This document shows positions 12,566 through 22,600 of a DNA stretch of 64,000 nt, piece after piece; position 1 is the stretch's first letter; every line of letters begins with the position of its first letter. The stretch spans positions 26,125,172-26,189,171 of the forward strand of contig JAGTTD010000008.1 of the NCBI GenBank assembly GCA_018398585.1, given 5' to 3'. The notes under the pieces are model-generated. The model was not told the DNA's origin and ran no database searches. It saw nothing but the letters and a program-made list of their open reading frames with translations. Source of the stretch: Simmondsia chinensis. Lineage: Eukaryota > Streptophyta > Magnoliopsida > Caryophyllales > Simmondsiaceae. Both the position numbers and the translations under genes were made by a program.

Positions 12566-13952
12566 TAAATGAAAATTAGAGATGGAGAATAGAAAGGGCC
12601 GAGGTCCATTAACTTTCTTCATAAAAAAACTGAAAAGACAATCGCTCATGGTCTGATAGTTTATCCTAATTTTTCTACATTACTTAGATATTATAGTGAT
12701 TATTGCAAAAAAATCTAGCCATCGTATCAAAATTACGAGCTAACTTATTTACAACTCACAACTTGCATCATTTTTTCCTTATCCTAGAAGATGAACTCAG
12801 ACCCACTGTTAGCCTTCCAATCAATTATGCTTAGATCTACGACTTACATCACATGCTCCAATCCCACACCTAACTCGCATAGCTTAGCTTGTCAAGGGCT
12901 CAAGCTGAGCTTGCTTGTTAAGGTGAAGGAGTTGAGTCCTAGTCAGATCCTAAGCCTAGATAAACTTAATTATTAAAAATTTTATTATAATTTTTATACA
13001 AAGAAACTTAAATTCCAGTCTAAATTATTTATTTTGTTTGTCATTCTAAATCCCTAATTATAAATCTTTAGTCTTCGGATTATTTTTATCGCAAAGCGTG
13101 TAAAGAATGCTTTCACTCACGAGTGTCAGATTAATGTCTCCATCCCTTTATGTGCACATTTTAGTCCAAATACTGCATTTAGTACTCATTGATCTCCAGC
13201 TTTAGTACTCTTAATATAGTATATTGTGCATAGTTTCAATATGAATTTGTATAAGCCGCAATAGGATATTGTTTGCACCATGTGGCAATTAACTGCATTC
13301 ATCTCAAGTATATTGTGAACCAAGCTCGACCTAGTGATGAGCTGAGCCTGAGCCCATCATAGGTTTCATAACTAAACGTTGAACCCATTTCAAATGATGC
13401 ATTGTCTAAAGCGTATCCCCTAGTCCTTACCCAAACTAAGCTTGAGCTCTTGGCTAATCAAGCTCAGGCTCGTGATTTTCAACCTTGATGATCTTCGGGT
13501 CAAGCCTAAACCAAGCAAAAAGATTTCAAGCTAAGCAAGGCAAGCTCGGGCTTGGCTCAGCTCATTTAAACCCCGGTTGCCGTTTATAAGTTACTTCACC
13601 TTTATACCAAAGCAATAAAAACCTTCCACTTTTAGGCTTCACTGATCCATTATGTGCCCAATCTCATCTTTAACTTTCATGAGGTGTTTTACTGAAATAT
13701 CAGATGGGGACATTATATATGGGATGCTTGACAATTAGTTCCACTTGTATCTTTAATCAAGCCGAGTCAAGCTCATTAACAAGTTACACTTGTTTAGCTG
13801 CTCCATAACAAAATGTGGTAACCTACAACTCATTAACACAAACCTGATTCAAACCCACTCTATTCAACCTTTGTTAATGGATGCCAAGCCATTGTTTATT
13901 GTCCAAAAAAGCTTCCAAAGCAACTCTATTCTAGCTCATTCAAGGTTGCCTC
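12566..13952. repeat. Intergenic with dispersed AGCTC/GAGCT-rich repeat
   Basis: No gene. The block at about 13300-13570 and shorter pieces near 12890 and 13760 are rich in words like aagctcgggcttggctc, a GAGCT/AGCTC-rich repeat type common in plant genomes and often part of small DNA transposons. I could not define terminal repeats. Confidence 0.4.
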
Positions 13953-14018
13953 AAAGCTGCCATATAGTAAAGAAACATACCCAGTGCCTCAATGGCTCCC
14001 GCCTACACAAGGTCTTTT

Positions 14019-14038
14019 GGGGGGGGGGGGGGGGGGGG
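14019..14038. repeat. Poly-G tract (20 nt)
   Basis: An uninterrupted G-run inside the SINE body, at the position of the usual ctggggagggt segment. Confidence 0.95.
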
Positions 14039-14114
14039 CAGATGTACGCAGCCTTCCTCCTTCAGGGAGTTAACCTGAAGAGAGGCTGTTTCCCAGTGCC
14101 TCCAACCTAAAGGT

Positions 14115-14210
14115 GAGGGCTTCCCAGGAGGTCACCCATCCTAGTACTGCTCTCGCCCAAGCACGTTTAACTTCGGAGTTCTAATGGGATCCGATGACAG
14201 CGTATTGGTG
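14115..14210 (-). pseudogene. 5S rRNA-derived segment (not a functional gene)
   Basis: The minus strand closely matches the plant 5S rRNA 3' two-thirds: gatcccat, gaactccgaagtt, gggcgagagcagtactagg, atgggtgacctcctgggaag. It includes the internal control region. The 5' end of 5S rRNA is missing or scrambled and the segment is fused to a SINE, so it is a retroposed relic, not a ribosomal gene. Confidence 0.85.
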
Positions 14211-14243
14211 CCATCTTTGGTAAAGCTGCCATATAGTAATACA

Positions 14244-14246
<3 letters not shown>

Positions 14247-14303
<57 letters not shown>
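14247..14303. repeat. (TA)n microsatellite, about 28 units
   Basis: Uninterrupted TA dinucleotides immediately after the target duplication of the composite retroposon. Confidence 0.95.
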
Positions 14304-14304
<1 letters not shown>

Positions 14305-14581
14305 CTAAAGCCCAAATAAACAAACAATAAAATAAAAAAATTAATAAATTATTCAAGCCACTGACATGCCATTCCATCATCGAGCTAAACCAAACAATAA
14401 CAAGATATTAAAAGACTATTCACCAACTTTAGCAAGTTGAGCTCCCTTTGTTTGGGCTCCACTTGTCAAGCTAATGGAGTGCACTCAAACTCTGCATTTA
14501 CTTATCAAGCCCCAATAAACACAAACAAGCATCCTTCATTTTCGAACACAACTAGCTCATTGAATGAGCTTTCGTGTCGCT

Positions 14582-14744
14582 TTAAGCAGAATAGGGTATC
14601 CTCGTGCCCATTCTCAGAGCTAACCAAGGCCTTTCGGGATCTGGGTCAACATAGGAATGTGCAACGAAATGGGATGCTTCTTCATCTATCAGCTCTCTGC
14701 ACCACATAACCCGTTTCTGGGGGTAGCAGCCAGGTCCAAAACAT
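14582..14744 (-). CDS. PME31-like exon 6 (last)
   Basis: Acceptor ctgcag, then R(265)-CFGPGCYP..., ending ERPWLALRMG.RIPYSA and TAA. It completes an Arg codon split AG|A. 163 nt, fully open. The C-terminal IPYSA is typical of the PME31 subfamily. Confidence 0.95.
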
Positions 14745-16117
14745 CTGCAGGTAACATTATTCACATGTATAATGTTGTCATATGTATAATATGTATAATT
14801 ATTAATTTACATGCAGTGAAGAGTTGTTAATGAGTTGGCAGGGTCATAATGTCCTGTGACCCACTCGATTTCTCAACCTAGCTCAGATCTAAGCTTTATT
14901 ATAATGGCTATTAGGAAGGACCCTTCCTCGGAGACGCCTCTAATGCTCATTTCATACCAGTGTAAAAAAAAAATAAAAGTAGAAGGCAATACACCACTTG
15001 ATATAGAGTGGGGGATGGTACAATAAATAAGGTTGAACCATTATGAAATAGATCGTGGTCATGGAAGCCGGGCTTAGCAAACGTTCCATGATGGATACTC
15101 GTGATCACAGTGGGTTTTCTCGAATATAAGTTGTTTGTATGCCTAAAGTTTGTAAAAATTTGAAACATGAATTGCACGATCATTAACTTGAATATCCTTT
15201 CATAGTTTTGCACCTATAAATCTATTTATATATATGTTTTACTAAACTAAATAAAATATGATAGGCACGCATTATGTACAGAATTATAAAGTATTATTAT
15301 GTAATGACTAGTCACATAATGGATAGCTTAAAATCAGTCACGAATTGACCATAAGATTAAGGTCACTGTCCAATGTATGTTTGTTCACCATGTTATGTAA
15401 AAGTTGTGATGTGTTATGTAACATCCACAAAAAATTGCTTCTGCAGCACTAGAGGTTGCAATGGACCGGTAAAACCCGTAGGTGTGAGTACCTGTCTCGT
15501 TTGGCATAGGTATGGGTGCAAATTAGGTGGTATGTGCGTGGGATACACATGGAAATACCCGCCATGCTTATGGGGCGGGTATGCATATAATGTTGTAGCC
15601 ACATCGTACCTACCCCACTCCGCCCCGTGCCCACCATACCAACTTGTACCCATCTTGTGTTATAGGTCTCTTTGTATTCTTTAATTTAAAATGAAAAACA
15701 CATATTCTATCTATGAAATAATATGGAAAAATACAATTACATTGCAAAAGTAACTTTATATAACTAAACATAGGCAGATATGAATAACCGTTACTATTGG
15801 GCACACAAATAGGGGCTAATAAGGGGCATTTATGGGCTGGTACAAGGCAGGTAATAGGCAGCTGCTGGATACCCACGGATAAGGCAGCAAGTATGGATAT
15901 GAATTTGCACCCATTAGGATGGGTGTAGGTATTCACTTCATACTCGTGGAGGGTAATAGAACAATTGATAGTATAACTTTGGATGACTGATACAATAACG
16001 GGGGAGATGCCTCAGTACCCACCCTGCCGTTGTCATCCCTTTGGGCACTGGTACAACAGCCATGGAACGTGATTTCAAATCGAAGAGAAATTTGTGGATA
16101 TGGAAGATAAGGAAAAC
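14745..16117 (-). other. PME31-like intron 5, with GC-rich repeat
   Basis: Donor gttttcc, acceptor ctgcag. From about 15460 to 15945 it holds a GC-richer segment with repeated gggtatgggtgca / ggcgggtatgca / tacccgcc words and flanking inverted similarity (taggtatgggtgcaaatt near 15507 against gaatttgcacccattagg near 15900). This pattern is typical of small hAT-like elements in plants. No coding is visible inside. Confidence 0.6.
15470..15945. mobile_element. MITE-like element in intron 5
   Basis: Inverted words (gggtgcaaatt at about 15513 and aatttgcaccc at about 15902) enclose AT-rich DNA with GC-rich subterminal stretches. Termini and target duplication were not resolved, so the class (possibly hAT) is an inference. 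Confidence 0.4.
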
Positions 16118-16291
16118 CTGTACTCATAAAAGCAGGCAGTCCTCTCATTCTCGCACTTGCCCCAGTTGTGCCAGCCTTCATGTCTTACACATTGATCCAT
16201 ATACGTGTATGCGAATACCACTGTTCCGAAGGGTCCCCAAGGCCGTCCTAGATATGCGTACGATGCTTTTCCGTTGCCCGTGATCACGCAC
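16118..16291 (-). CDS. PME31-like exon 5
   Basis: 174 nt encoding CVITGNG, YAYLGRPWGPFG, TYMDQCVRHEGWHNWG and ENERTACFYEY. It contains the fifth PME signature, including the substrate-binding Arg of LGRPW. Acceptor tttcag, donor gttttc. Open throughout. Confidence 0.95.
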
Positions 16292-16858
16292 CTGAAACTG
16301 AAATAACAAGACCCCTTATATTTTCCAAAGTCCTTTGTAACTGAAGGAATCATTTTCCCATGCTTTGTAAATTTTCCACCGTTCTCCAATTTTTAGGTTT
16401 TATAGAATAACGTTTGAAAAAATAGGGACAGAAAACTATGAAAATTTTCACAAAACAAATGCATCAATCTGATGTATCCAGCACTTTAACCCCAACAGCA
16501 TTGAGTTTTGGCCGACACAACTGCAAACGCCCACCAGAATAGAGCGAGAAAAAGGCTTAAAGCACAGGTTGCTGAGCAGATCATATAACGTGAAGAATGA
16601 AGGCACAAATAAAGTGTCAGCTCAATATCATTTTCTGTTGTCAGTTTTAGTTATTGGGAAATTAAAAACCAGGTGGTAGGATGATTTTTCTTATTTTTAA
16701 TTTCTAATTTTTCAGTATTTGACTGATATGGAAAAGAGATATATTTTATTGTTTCAATCACACCCCACCTCCAATAAGGAGAGCTGAATATTTAAGAAAA
16801 TCACACATGCACCACACCTCCATGATAACAAAGACATTTTATCCTCGTAGCTGTCAGG

Positions 16859-17410
16859 TTGTATGCAAGCAATGGCTTACGTAAAGCAAAGCTGGGTTTC
16901 TTGTGGAATAAGAAGCCAACATGTGGCTACGCTCACATAGAGTTTTATGTGTATATTTCCAAGTACTCAAAAAGGATTAGCAAAACCATGGACGTCTATC
17001 TTTTTGAACTCAAATCCATTGTTAACAATCTAGCCGCTATTGATTCCCCTATCTCTAACTGAGAACCTGCCCACTGCCCGCTATTTGGTGTACCACCTAA
17101 ATATAGTGCTTCGAAAACTCTCATCTGCAACTCCCCCAGTCAATTTACATTTGAGGAACTCAAAATTTCCCTCTTGAATGAAGAAGCTGCCATTGCTTGC
17201 TATCATACTCTCATGCTTTGATGGCAGCTGGCATTGCCAACCTGAGATTAAACCACTCATGAGGCAGTTGGGGCAAGCGAGGCCAAGGAGGCAGGGATTG
17301 CAATGGTAACCGCTGAGGTGCAGCCTTGCGGACGAGGACAACCACCTCCTCAGCAAGGTCAACCAAATCCAAGAGGGCCGAGTGAAAAGCTTATGGGATG
17401 CTTCCACCAC
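16859..17410 (+). pseudogene. Copia gag remnant
   Basis: The plus strand reads MDVYLFELKSIVNNLAAIDSPISN (16988-17059; compare copia gag xYLxxLKSIxDxLAxIGxPxSD), then FEELKISLLNEE near 17150. A stop falls between them. The 109-residue open frame on the opposite strand here is an artefact. Confidence 0.75.
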
Positions 17411-17613
17411 ATGTTGGTACTTGAGTAAGACCTACAAGTAATTTCCTTCCGCACTCTGGTGGTAGCTCCATTGGGCCTATATCTCATCGTTATAGTCAAA
17501 CCTACCAGTTATGTTTTTTCTGAACTCTGGCTGCCAACATAAACATGGTGCATATCTCTCTGCCCTTGTCATTATAGTCACCCCTCTACTCCTGACTTGG
17601 CAGTCTTTTTTGG

Positions 17614-17800
17614 CCATACCTGTTGGTGAATCTGCTAACTACTTGGTATGTTGATTTTGGTGCAGCCATTCATATGACTTCTAACTTAGGTATTCTTTGT
17701 GATCCATAACTTTATTATGGCTCTTGATCAATTGCTTTTGGTAGTGGATCTTAACTTCCTGCAGCATATGTGGGTTCATTGTCCATACATACACTCACGT
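17614..17800 (+). pseudogene. Copia protease remnant
   Basis: The plus strand reads VDFGAAIHMTSNLG (usual VDSGA..HMTS), then YYGS..IAFGSGS and YVGSLSIHT. The catalytic DSGA is DFGA. Confidence 0.7.
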
Positions 17801-17964
17801 TCTTTATCTCTAAGTAATGTCATGCTTGTCCGTCAACTCATTCACAATCTTCTTTCTATTAAGCAATTATGTTAATACATACACTCACGTTCTTTATCTC
17901 TAAGTAATGTCATGCTTGTCCGTCAACTCATTCACAATCTTCTTTCTATTAAGCAATTATGTTA
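17785..17964. repeat. Perfect 90-bp tandem duplication
   Basis: Bases 17785-17874 are repeated exactly at 17875-17964 (each starts atacatacactcacg and ends aattatgtta). The duplicated text is the copia block between protease and integrase. Confidence 0.95.
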
Positions 17965-17998
17965 ATAATTCTTATGTGGACTTTGACTCTCTACTTCT

Positions 17999-17999
<1 letters not shown>

Positions 18000-18034
<35 letters not shown>
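18000..18034. repeat. Poly-C tract (35 nt)
   Basis: An uninterrupted run of C followed by ttcctcctcctcctcc, inside the copia remnant. Confidence 0.95.
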
Positions 18035-18119
18035 TTCCTCCTCCTCCTCCTCCTCTCTCTTCTCCTCTTCAAGGACATGACTATGAAGAACAACACTACT
18101 TCACATGGACAATGATAGT

Positions 18120-18690
18120 TTTTATTGCTTGAGTGGTTTCTAGTGATACCTGGCACAAGCAGTTAGGTTAGGTAACAGTACTTTAGGAATTTCAAACAAA
18201 CGACAACTTATTTCCAATTAGAAGCTTTCTATAGATATTTGTCAGTCTTGTCATTTGGGTGAATCACATCGATTACCCCTTTTTTTTTTTTCCATTCTAA
18301 TACTCATCTCTTACAACTTATACATATTTGATATTTAGCAATTCATTATCCCTACTAATTCAGATTTTTGATGTTATGATTATTCATAGATGATTACTCA
18401 TCTTTGGCTATACCCGATATGACACACATATGAAACGTTTGAAATTCTTGAGCATTTCAAGTCTTTTGTCATTAGTAAGGTTTCTATTTCATTTAAAACA
18501 TTCAAAAGTGACAATGGTCAAAATTCGACAATCAATGCCTAACAACACATTGTCAAAAGCATGACAATTCACTTCAAATTGTCATGTCCCTATACTCCAC
18601 AACAAAATGGAGTGACGGAACGAAAGCATCGACATCTAACTGAAATGGTACGAATACTCTTTTTTCAAGCTCGTATTCTAAGTAACTTTT
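18120..18690 (+). pseudogene. Copia integrase remnant
   Basis: Readable pieces are DTWHKQLG (pre-integrase), FIDDYSS, FKSFV..., SDNGQ-like, and a clean block from 18582 reading CPYTPQQNGVTERKHRHL with the catalytic Glu. Multiple stops lie in between. Confidence 0.8.
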
Positions 18691-19429
18691 CAGCATAAGC
18701 AACTTATGTTACTTGTTATATTATAAATTGTTTGCTTGCACCAATTTTAAATATTCTTTCACAGTTCAAAAAATTGTTTAACCAAATTCCAACTTTTTAA
18801 CATTTCGTATGTGCATATTTTCTTAATCTCACACCACTTGCCACTCAAAAATTCTCTCCCCGTACTATATAACTTGCATTTTTTGTGGTTATGTTGCACT
18901 TGACGTTTTAACCAAAAACAGGAACTATTTATGTCAGTCATCAGGTTCAGTCCATTGAATATAACTTCCCCTACCCTGATCTAGCCCCACAATCCAACAC
19001 GCCCAACCACTTTGTGACAATTCCCCTGCCTACGTTTGCAATTCCATACATTCCAGCATCTCGTGGTGAAGTAGCTGCAGTCCCGCACTACATCGCCATT
19101 CCAATTGCAGCCTTCGACCTTGTTCCTATGTCTGAACAGAGGGTTTATCAGGTCATCACGATCTTTACATCCCCTGTTTGTTTCTATTGCGTATTGTCTG
19201 CCAACTTGGCGCCTGGAGCACAACGTTTCTGTACCTAGTACTCTATATAACAGCATTACAGCTGTAGGTGGTGCCTCGCATAGTGGCACACTTGCGCCTG
19301 CTGTGTTTGTCCCTCGTGGTGTGTCCTCTACCTTAATTGTAGCCATGGGAACAGTATGTTCCATCTACTGTTCAGTTTATTTTTTCCCTCGTGGTTACCA
19401 ACTCATGAAATATATGACAATTCAAAGTT

Positions 19430-19690
19430 AAAAATGCCTTTCTTCACGTTTTTCTTAAGGAAGAGGTCTACATGCGCCAACCTCAGAAATACATTCACGT
19501 GAGTACCCTAACTATGTTTGAAGGCTTCGTAAGGCTCTTTACGGCTTTAACCAAGCCCCTTGTGCCTGAGTTTAGTGATTTAATACTTCTTTACAATCAT
19601 GAATTCACATGCAGCAAGGCGATCCTTCCCTTCTCATATTTCACACTAGCTATCATATTATTTGTCTTCTCGAATATATTGATAACATAA
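19430..19690 (+). pseudogene. Copia reverse transcriptase remnant
   Basis: Reads KNAFLHVFLKEEVYMRQPQKYIH at the start and LFVFSNILIT at the end, where LLYVDDIILT is expected; the catalytic YVDD is destroyed (FSNI). A frameshift near 19500 lies between. Confidence 0.85.
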
Positions 19691-19699
19691 TTTTAACTA

Positions 19700-20045
19700 G
19701 CATCCTTCATTCACACTTTATCTTCTCAGCTTGCTATGAAAGACCTTCAACCATTACACTACTTTCTAGGCATTGAGGCCAAATGCATTGTGTCTAGCAT
19801 CTTACTATCTCAACATATATATATTGTTCACTTAACTCACTGAACGTGCAATGCATAATGCTAAGCCCCTCAAAACCCCTCAGGCTGAAGGGAACTTTCA
19901 CTTAGTAAGAGCGAACTACTTGCTGACCCAAATGAGCATCGAATTGTCGTTGGAGCACTCCAGTATCTGACAATAACTCGACTTGATATTTGTTATACAA
20001 TTAACTTCATCATTCAATTTATGCATGCTTATAGGTCCAACTACA
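19700..20045 (+). pseudogene. Copia RT-RNase H connection remnant
   Basis: Reads LAMKDLQPLHYFLGIEA, then ADPNEHRIVVGALQYLTITRLDICYTINF.IQFMHA, both standard copia blocks (KDLG.LHYFLGIE, YRS.VGALQYLT.TRPDI). It ends abruptly at ataggtcc near 20038, where CCACC-rich DNA begins. Confidence 0.85.
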
Positions 20046-20320
20046 GCCCGTCACTATAGCCACCATCCACCGACGCTCCTCACCACCGCTAACTACCACC
20101 CATACCGCCTCTCATCATTGGTGGTCATCGTGGCCTTCAGAGATCAAGTAGAGAGGAGGAGGGGGGAGGGGGGGTGTGTTGGAATGTCGTCGAAAGATAG
20201 ATGGAGGAAACACCATCTTGGCCTCCTGACATAGTGGCCTCCCATCATTGCCAGCCATCATGACTCGTCACCATCAATCTGACAATCACCAGACCACCAC
20301 TGTACCCCGTCGAGTTCCTA
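20046..20320. repeat. CCACC/CATC-rich low-complexity tract
   Basis: Runs of caccatc, ccaccg and gccaccat interrupted by a G-rich patch (20155-20177). A similar tract occurs at 34830-35290. No coding support. Confidence 0.5.
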
Positions 20321-20723
20321 TATTGGCCCCAATGTTCTGTTTTTCTTTATCGAAGTTTTGTTAAAATGTTTATGTTGCAGTCATGCCAAACATAAATAAA
20401 CATTTGTAAGTTAATAGTTCCCTCCATAAAAATGGAACAACCACACAAAGTGAACAAAAATTTTTAATGGATTAATGGTTACACCATTAAAAGTTGCACT
20501 ATGATTAACCCTAAAATTTTGACCCCTTAACAAATGTGCCCAAAATTTTAATTTCATGCATTCAGGGAATATTGAAAAGTATATGACACAATAAAATGTA
20601 TGAAGGTCAACATAGCCACAAGATACCAATGTCTAAACGGCAACGTTCTCCTCGTGTAAAGGATAAAGATAGTTCATGTCACATATCTTTCGGAAGTGTT
20701 TCGAGAAAGGCTAGACTGCATAC

Positions 20724-20911
20724 CTCAGAAAGACATAGCCGGTTGTTTCCTGAGAAGATTTCCGACTTTGTGCGGTTATGAATCCCTCCGACTTGCAATG
20801 GATATGGCAATGCTCCAAAAGGGCAGTGCTATTTCCAAAAATGAAGTCCACACTTCACTCAATGTAACAATCCCTCAAATATTGCTTTCCATAACGCAAG
20901 TACAGAGTATC
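20724..20911 (-). CDS. PME31-like exon 4, carrying the premature stop
   Basis: 188 nt after acceptor tttag. Translation reads DTLYLRYGKQYLRDCYIE, then TGA at 20857-20855, then SVDFIFGNSTALLEHCHIHC...SSQETTGYVFL and a split Arg codon. The family has Gly-Ser (EGS) at the stop, so a single G-to-T change of GGA explains it. No frameshift is present, and the catalytic motif VDFIFG follows directly. Confidence 0.95.
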
Positions 20912-21306
20912 CTAAACAAAGAAATGGAAAATTTTTTGGTAAAAATAATCCAAGCTCAAATTCGTTGCAATGAAAGAGGATGACATCTCACAGATTAATA
21001 CCTTCACCCATACATCATATTTAGTGAGTGCATGACAGTTTTCGTCATTATCCAAGCACACATCATGCATAAAAGGGGCATGATAAACAAATTCAAGGGC
21101 ACGAAATCAAAGTTCATATGAAAATTTCAACAGCTCATCACATTATACTCTGAGCTACCAAGAACATTCTCTATGATTTCGAAACCAATTGCTTTCAGTG
21201 ATGTTCTTATATTAGCAGCAGTCTTAACAATGCACAATGTATCACTTAAAAATTCAACTATACTAAATCTAGTGCCAAAAAGGTAACTTCAAATAGTGAA
21301 ATATAC
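20912..21306 (-). other. PME31-like intron 3
   Basis: 395 bp, donor gtatat, acceptor gtttag. No insertions recognised. It splits the conserved QDTL motif between Gln and Asp. Confidence 0.85.
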
Positions 21307-21384
21307 CTGCCATCCAAGGAACCTGCAGTTATAAAATGCACATCGATCAGCAGTCACACGTAGTGCTACAGCCTGCTCGGATCC
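21307..21384 (-). CDS. PME31-like exon 3
   Basis: 78 nt, 26 codons: GSEQAVALRVTADRCAFYNC and RFLGWQ. It carries the second PME signature (QAVA.R) and the catalytic Gln. Clean acceptor (tatag) and donor (gtatat). Confidence 0.95.
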
Positions 21385-21772
21385 CTATACAAATTACAAA
21401 CAACTCAATATCCAGAACAAATCGATGCTATCTTATAACTTTGCATATGTAATCTCAAAAATGAGGCAAATATCAAAATTAATCTCGAGTTTGGCTCTTG
21501 TAATGCCAGCAAAACCAGCATTCCACTGCCTAAATCAGTCTAATAAAGTGATTACTCAAAGAAAACCTGCAAGCCCACAACTTCAAGAACACATTCGAAA
21601 TAATTATTCTGACATTTCTCGGGTCTTTTTACTTGGTAATGAAGTGAAATCTGGCATTTGAATGTAGGACCACTTATTGATGGCTTAATTTTGATAGTAT
21701 TTTAAGGGTGTGGTTATTGCTGGAGCAATGTCATTGCCAAAGTAATGATGTGGCTTAGAGTCAATAAAACCC

Positions 21773-21895
21773 ACAACAACAACAAACCTAGTGCCTAAAA
21801 AGCTCCCTGCAAAGGTAGGGTCTAGGGGGTGAAATACCCTGAAGGGAGGTTCTAAGGGCTTTCAACTTGAAAAAGCAAAAACAGAACAATACTTA
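21773..21895 (+). mobile_element. Au-type SINE, internally deleted
   Basis: Starts acaacaacaacaaacctagtg, followed by gctccctgcaaaggtagggtctagggg, then a shortened version of the acgcagcc...ttcc segment, and ends ttgaaaaagcaaaa. The words and order match Au SINEs, which are tRNA-derived and widespread in angiosperms. Confidence 0.7.
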
Positions 21896-21999
21896 TAAAA
21901 TTAATTCAAAGTCAAGTAAAATAAAACAATACCAAACATGTAAAAAAAAAAATACAATAGCAGCAAACAGCGAATATGAAAGCCTACAGGCACTGTGAA

Positions 22000-22600
22000 C
22001 TGGCATCGTTGTGCTTCTCTCTCCTAACAGCTATGTTGGCTACCCTTATTTTGGACCGTCACTGGGCTCTATCTAAAATACTATCTCCTCATTAAGGTTT
22101 AGATGGGTAAGGTCATGCCTAATCGTCTCCCTCCTCCTTTTTGGCCTTCCTTTACCTCTCCTCCAATGTGCAATATGTAGTTATTCACACTTCCTAACAA
22201 GGGCGGTAGTTGGTCTCCGCCTAACATGGCCAAACCATTGCCACCATTGCTTCCTCAGCTTGTTCTCAATTAGAGCCATGCCTAATTTGCTTCTTATAAT
22301 TCCATTTATGATCATGTCCTTCCTAGTATGTCTATACATCTACCCCAACGTCCTCATCTCCACCACCTTCAATTTTTGGGTGGTACCATTTAACTTGGCC
22401 AAGATTCGACACCGTATGCCATAACCGATCACACTACCATCTTGTAGTATTTTTCCTTCAACTTTTGAGGAAATTTTTTATTGCACAGTATTGCCAAAGC
22501 TACCTTCTACTTATAACATTCCAATTTAATCCTATTGTTGACATTCTAGTCAACTCTGCTCTTTTGCATTGACATTTTTGCTCTGACAATAATATTACCC
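22000..22600 (-). pseudogene. RTE-type LINE reverse transcriptase C-terminal fragment
   Basis: The minus strand gives, over several frames, FPQKLKEKYY, YGVESWPS, VVEMRTLG-like, RMY RHTRKDMI, GMALIENKLR, NGLAMLGG (usual RWFGHVQRR) and GRPKR. These are the hallmark C-terminal blocks of plant RTE LINEs (MRMLRWM..HTR.D.I.N, RWFGHV.RR, RGRGRPK). No open frame remains. Confidence 0.7.

Larger units (their letters stand above)
13953..14239 (+). mobile_element. Composite retroposon: Au-type SINE body fused to antisense 5S rRNA (copy 1)
   Basis: An insertion at 13971-14221 is bounded by a perfect 18-bp target-site duplication, aaagctgccatatagtaa (13953-13970 and 14222-14239). The 5' part carries Au-SINE words: cccagtgcctc, ggctcccgcc, aaggtct, gtacgcagcc and gaggctgtttcc. 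The 3' part from about 14115 is the reverse complement of 5S rRNA. Because one duplication encloses both parts, they moved as a single unit. An expanded G-run sits where the SINE normally has ggtctggggagggt. It lies about 340 bp past the stop codon of the pectin methylesterase gene. Confidence 0.85.
16859..20045 (+). mobile_element. Decayed copia fragment inside intron 4
   Basis: On the plus strand gag, protease, integrase, RT and RNase H remnants follow in copia order over 3.2 kb, each with frameshifts, stops or gaps. No LTRs were found. The body is shorter than normal because segments between the domains are deleted. It is antisense to the host gene. Confidence 0.85.
16292..20723 (-). other. 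PME31-like intron 4, hosting a copia remnant
   Basis: Donor gtatgc, acceptor tttcag. It contains a plus-strand copia fragment (about 16859-20045), antisense to the gene, plus a CCACC-rich tract. Flanking parts (16292-16858 and 20321-20723) show nothing recognisable. Confidence 0.8.

Noticed and set aside
14115..14210. Functional 5S rRNA gene
   Set aside because: Lacks the 5S 5' end, is single, has substitutions, and is fused to a SINE inside a target duplication.
14141..14380. Minus-strand open frame with an (IY)n run
   Set aside because: Created by the (TA)n microsatellite and antisense 5S DNA; no protein motif.
15373..15684. Plus-strand Cys- and Tyr-rich frame of 103 residues
   Set aside because: Lies in the GC-rich MITE-like repeat in PME31-like intron 5, overlapped by equally open antisense frames.
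17081..17410. Minus-strand open frame of 109 residues in PME31-like intron 4
   Set aside because: Antisense to the copia gag remnant; not part of any pectin methylesterase exon.
17962..18156. Minus-strand frame with poly-Arg and poly-Gly
   Set aside because: Translation of the C35 tract and CCT repeats.
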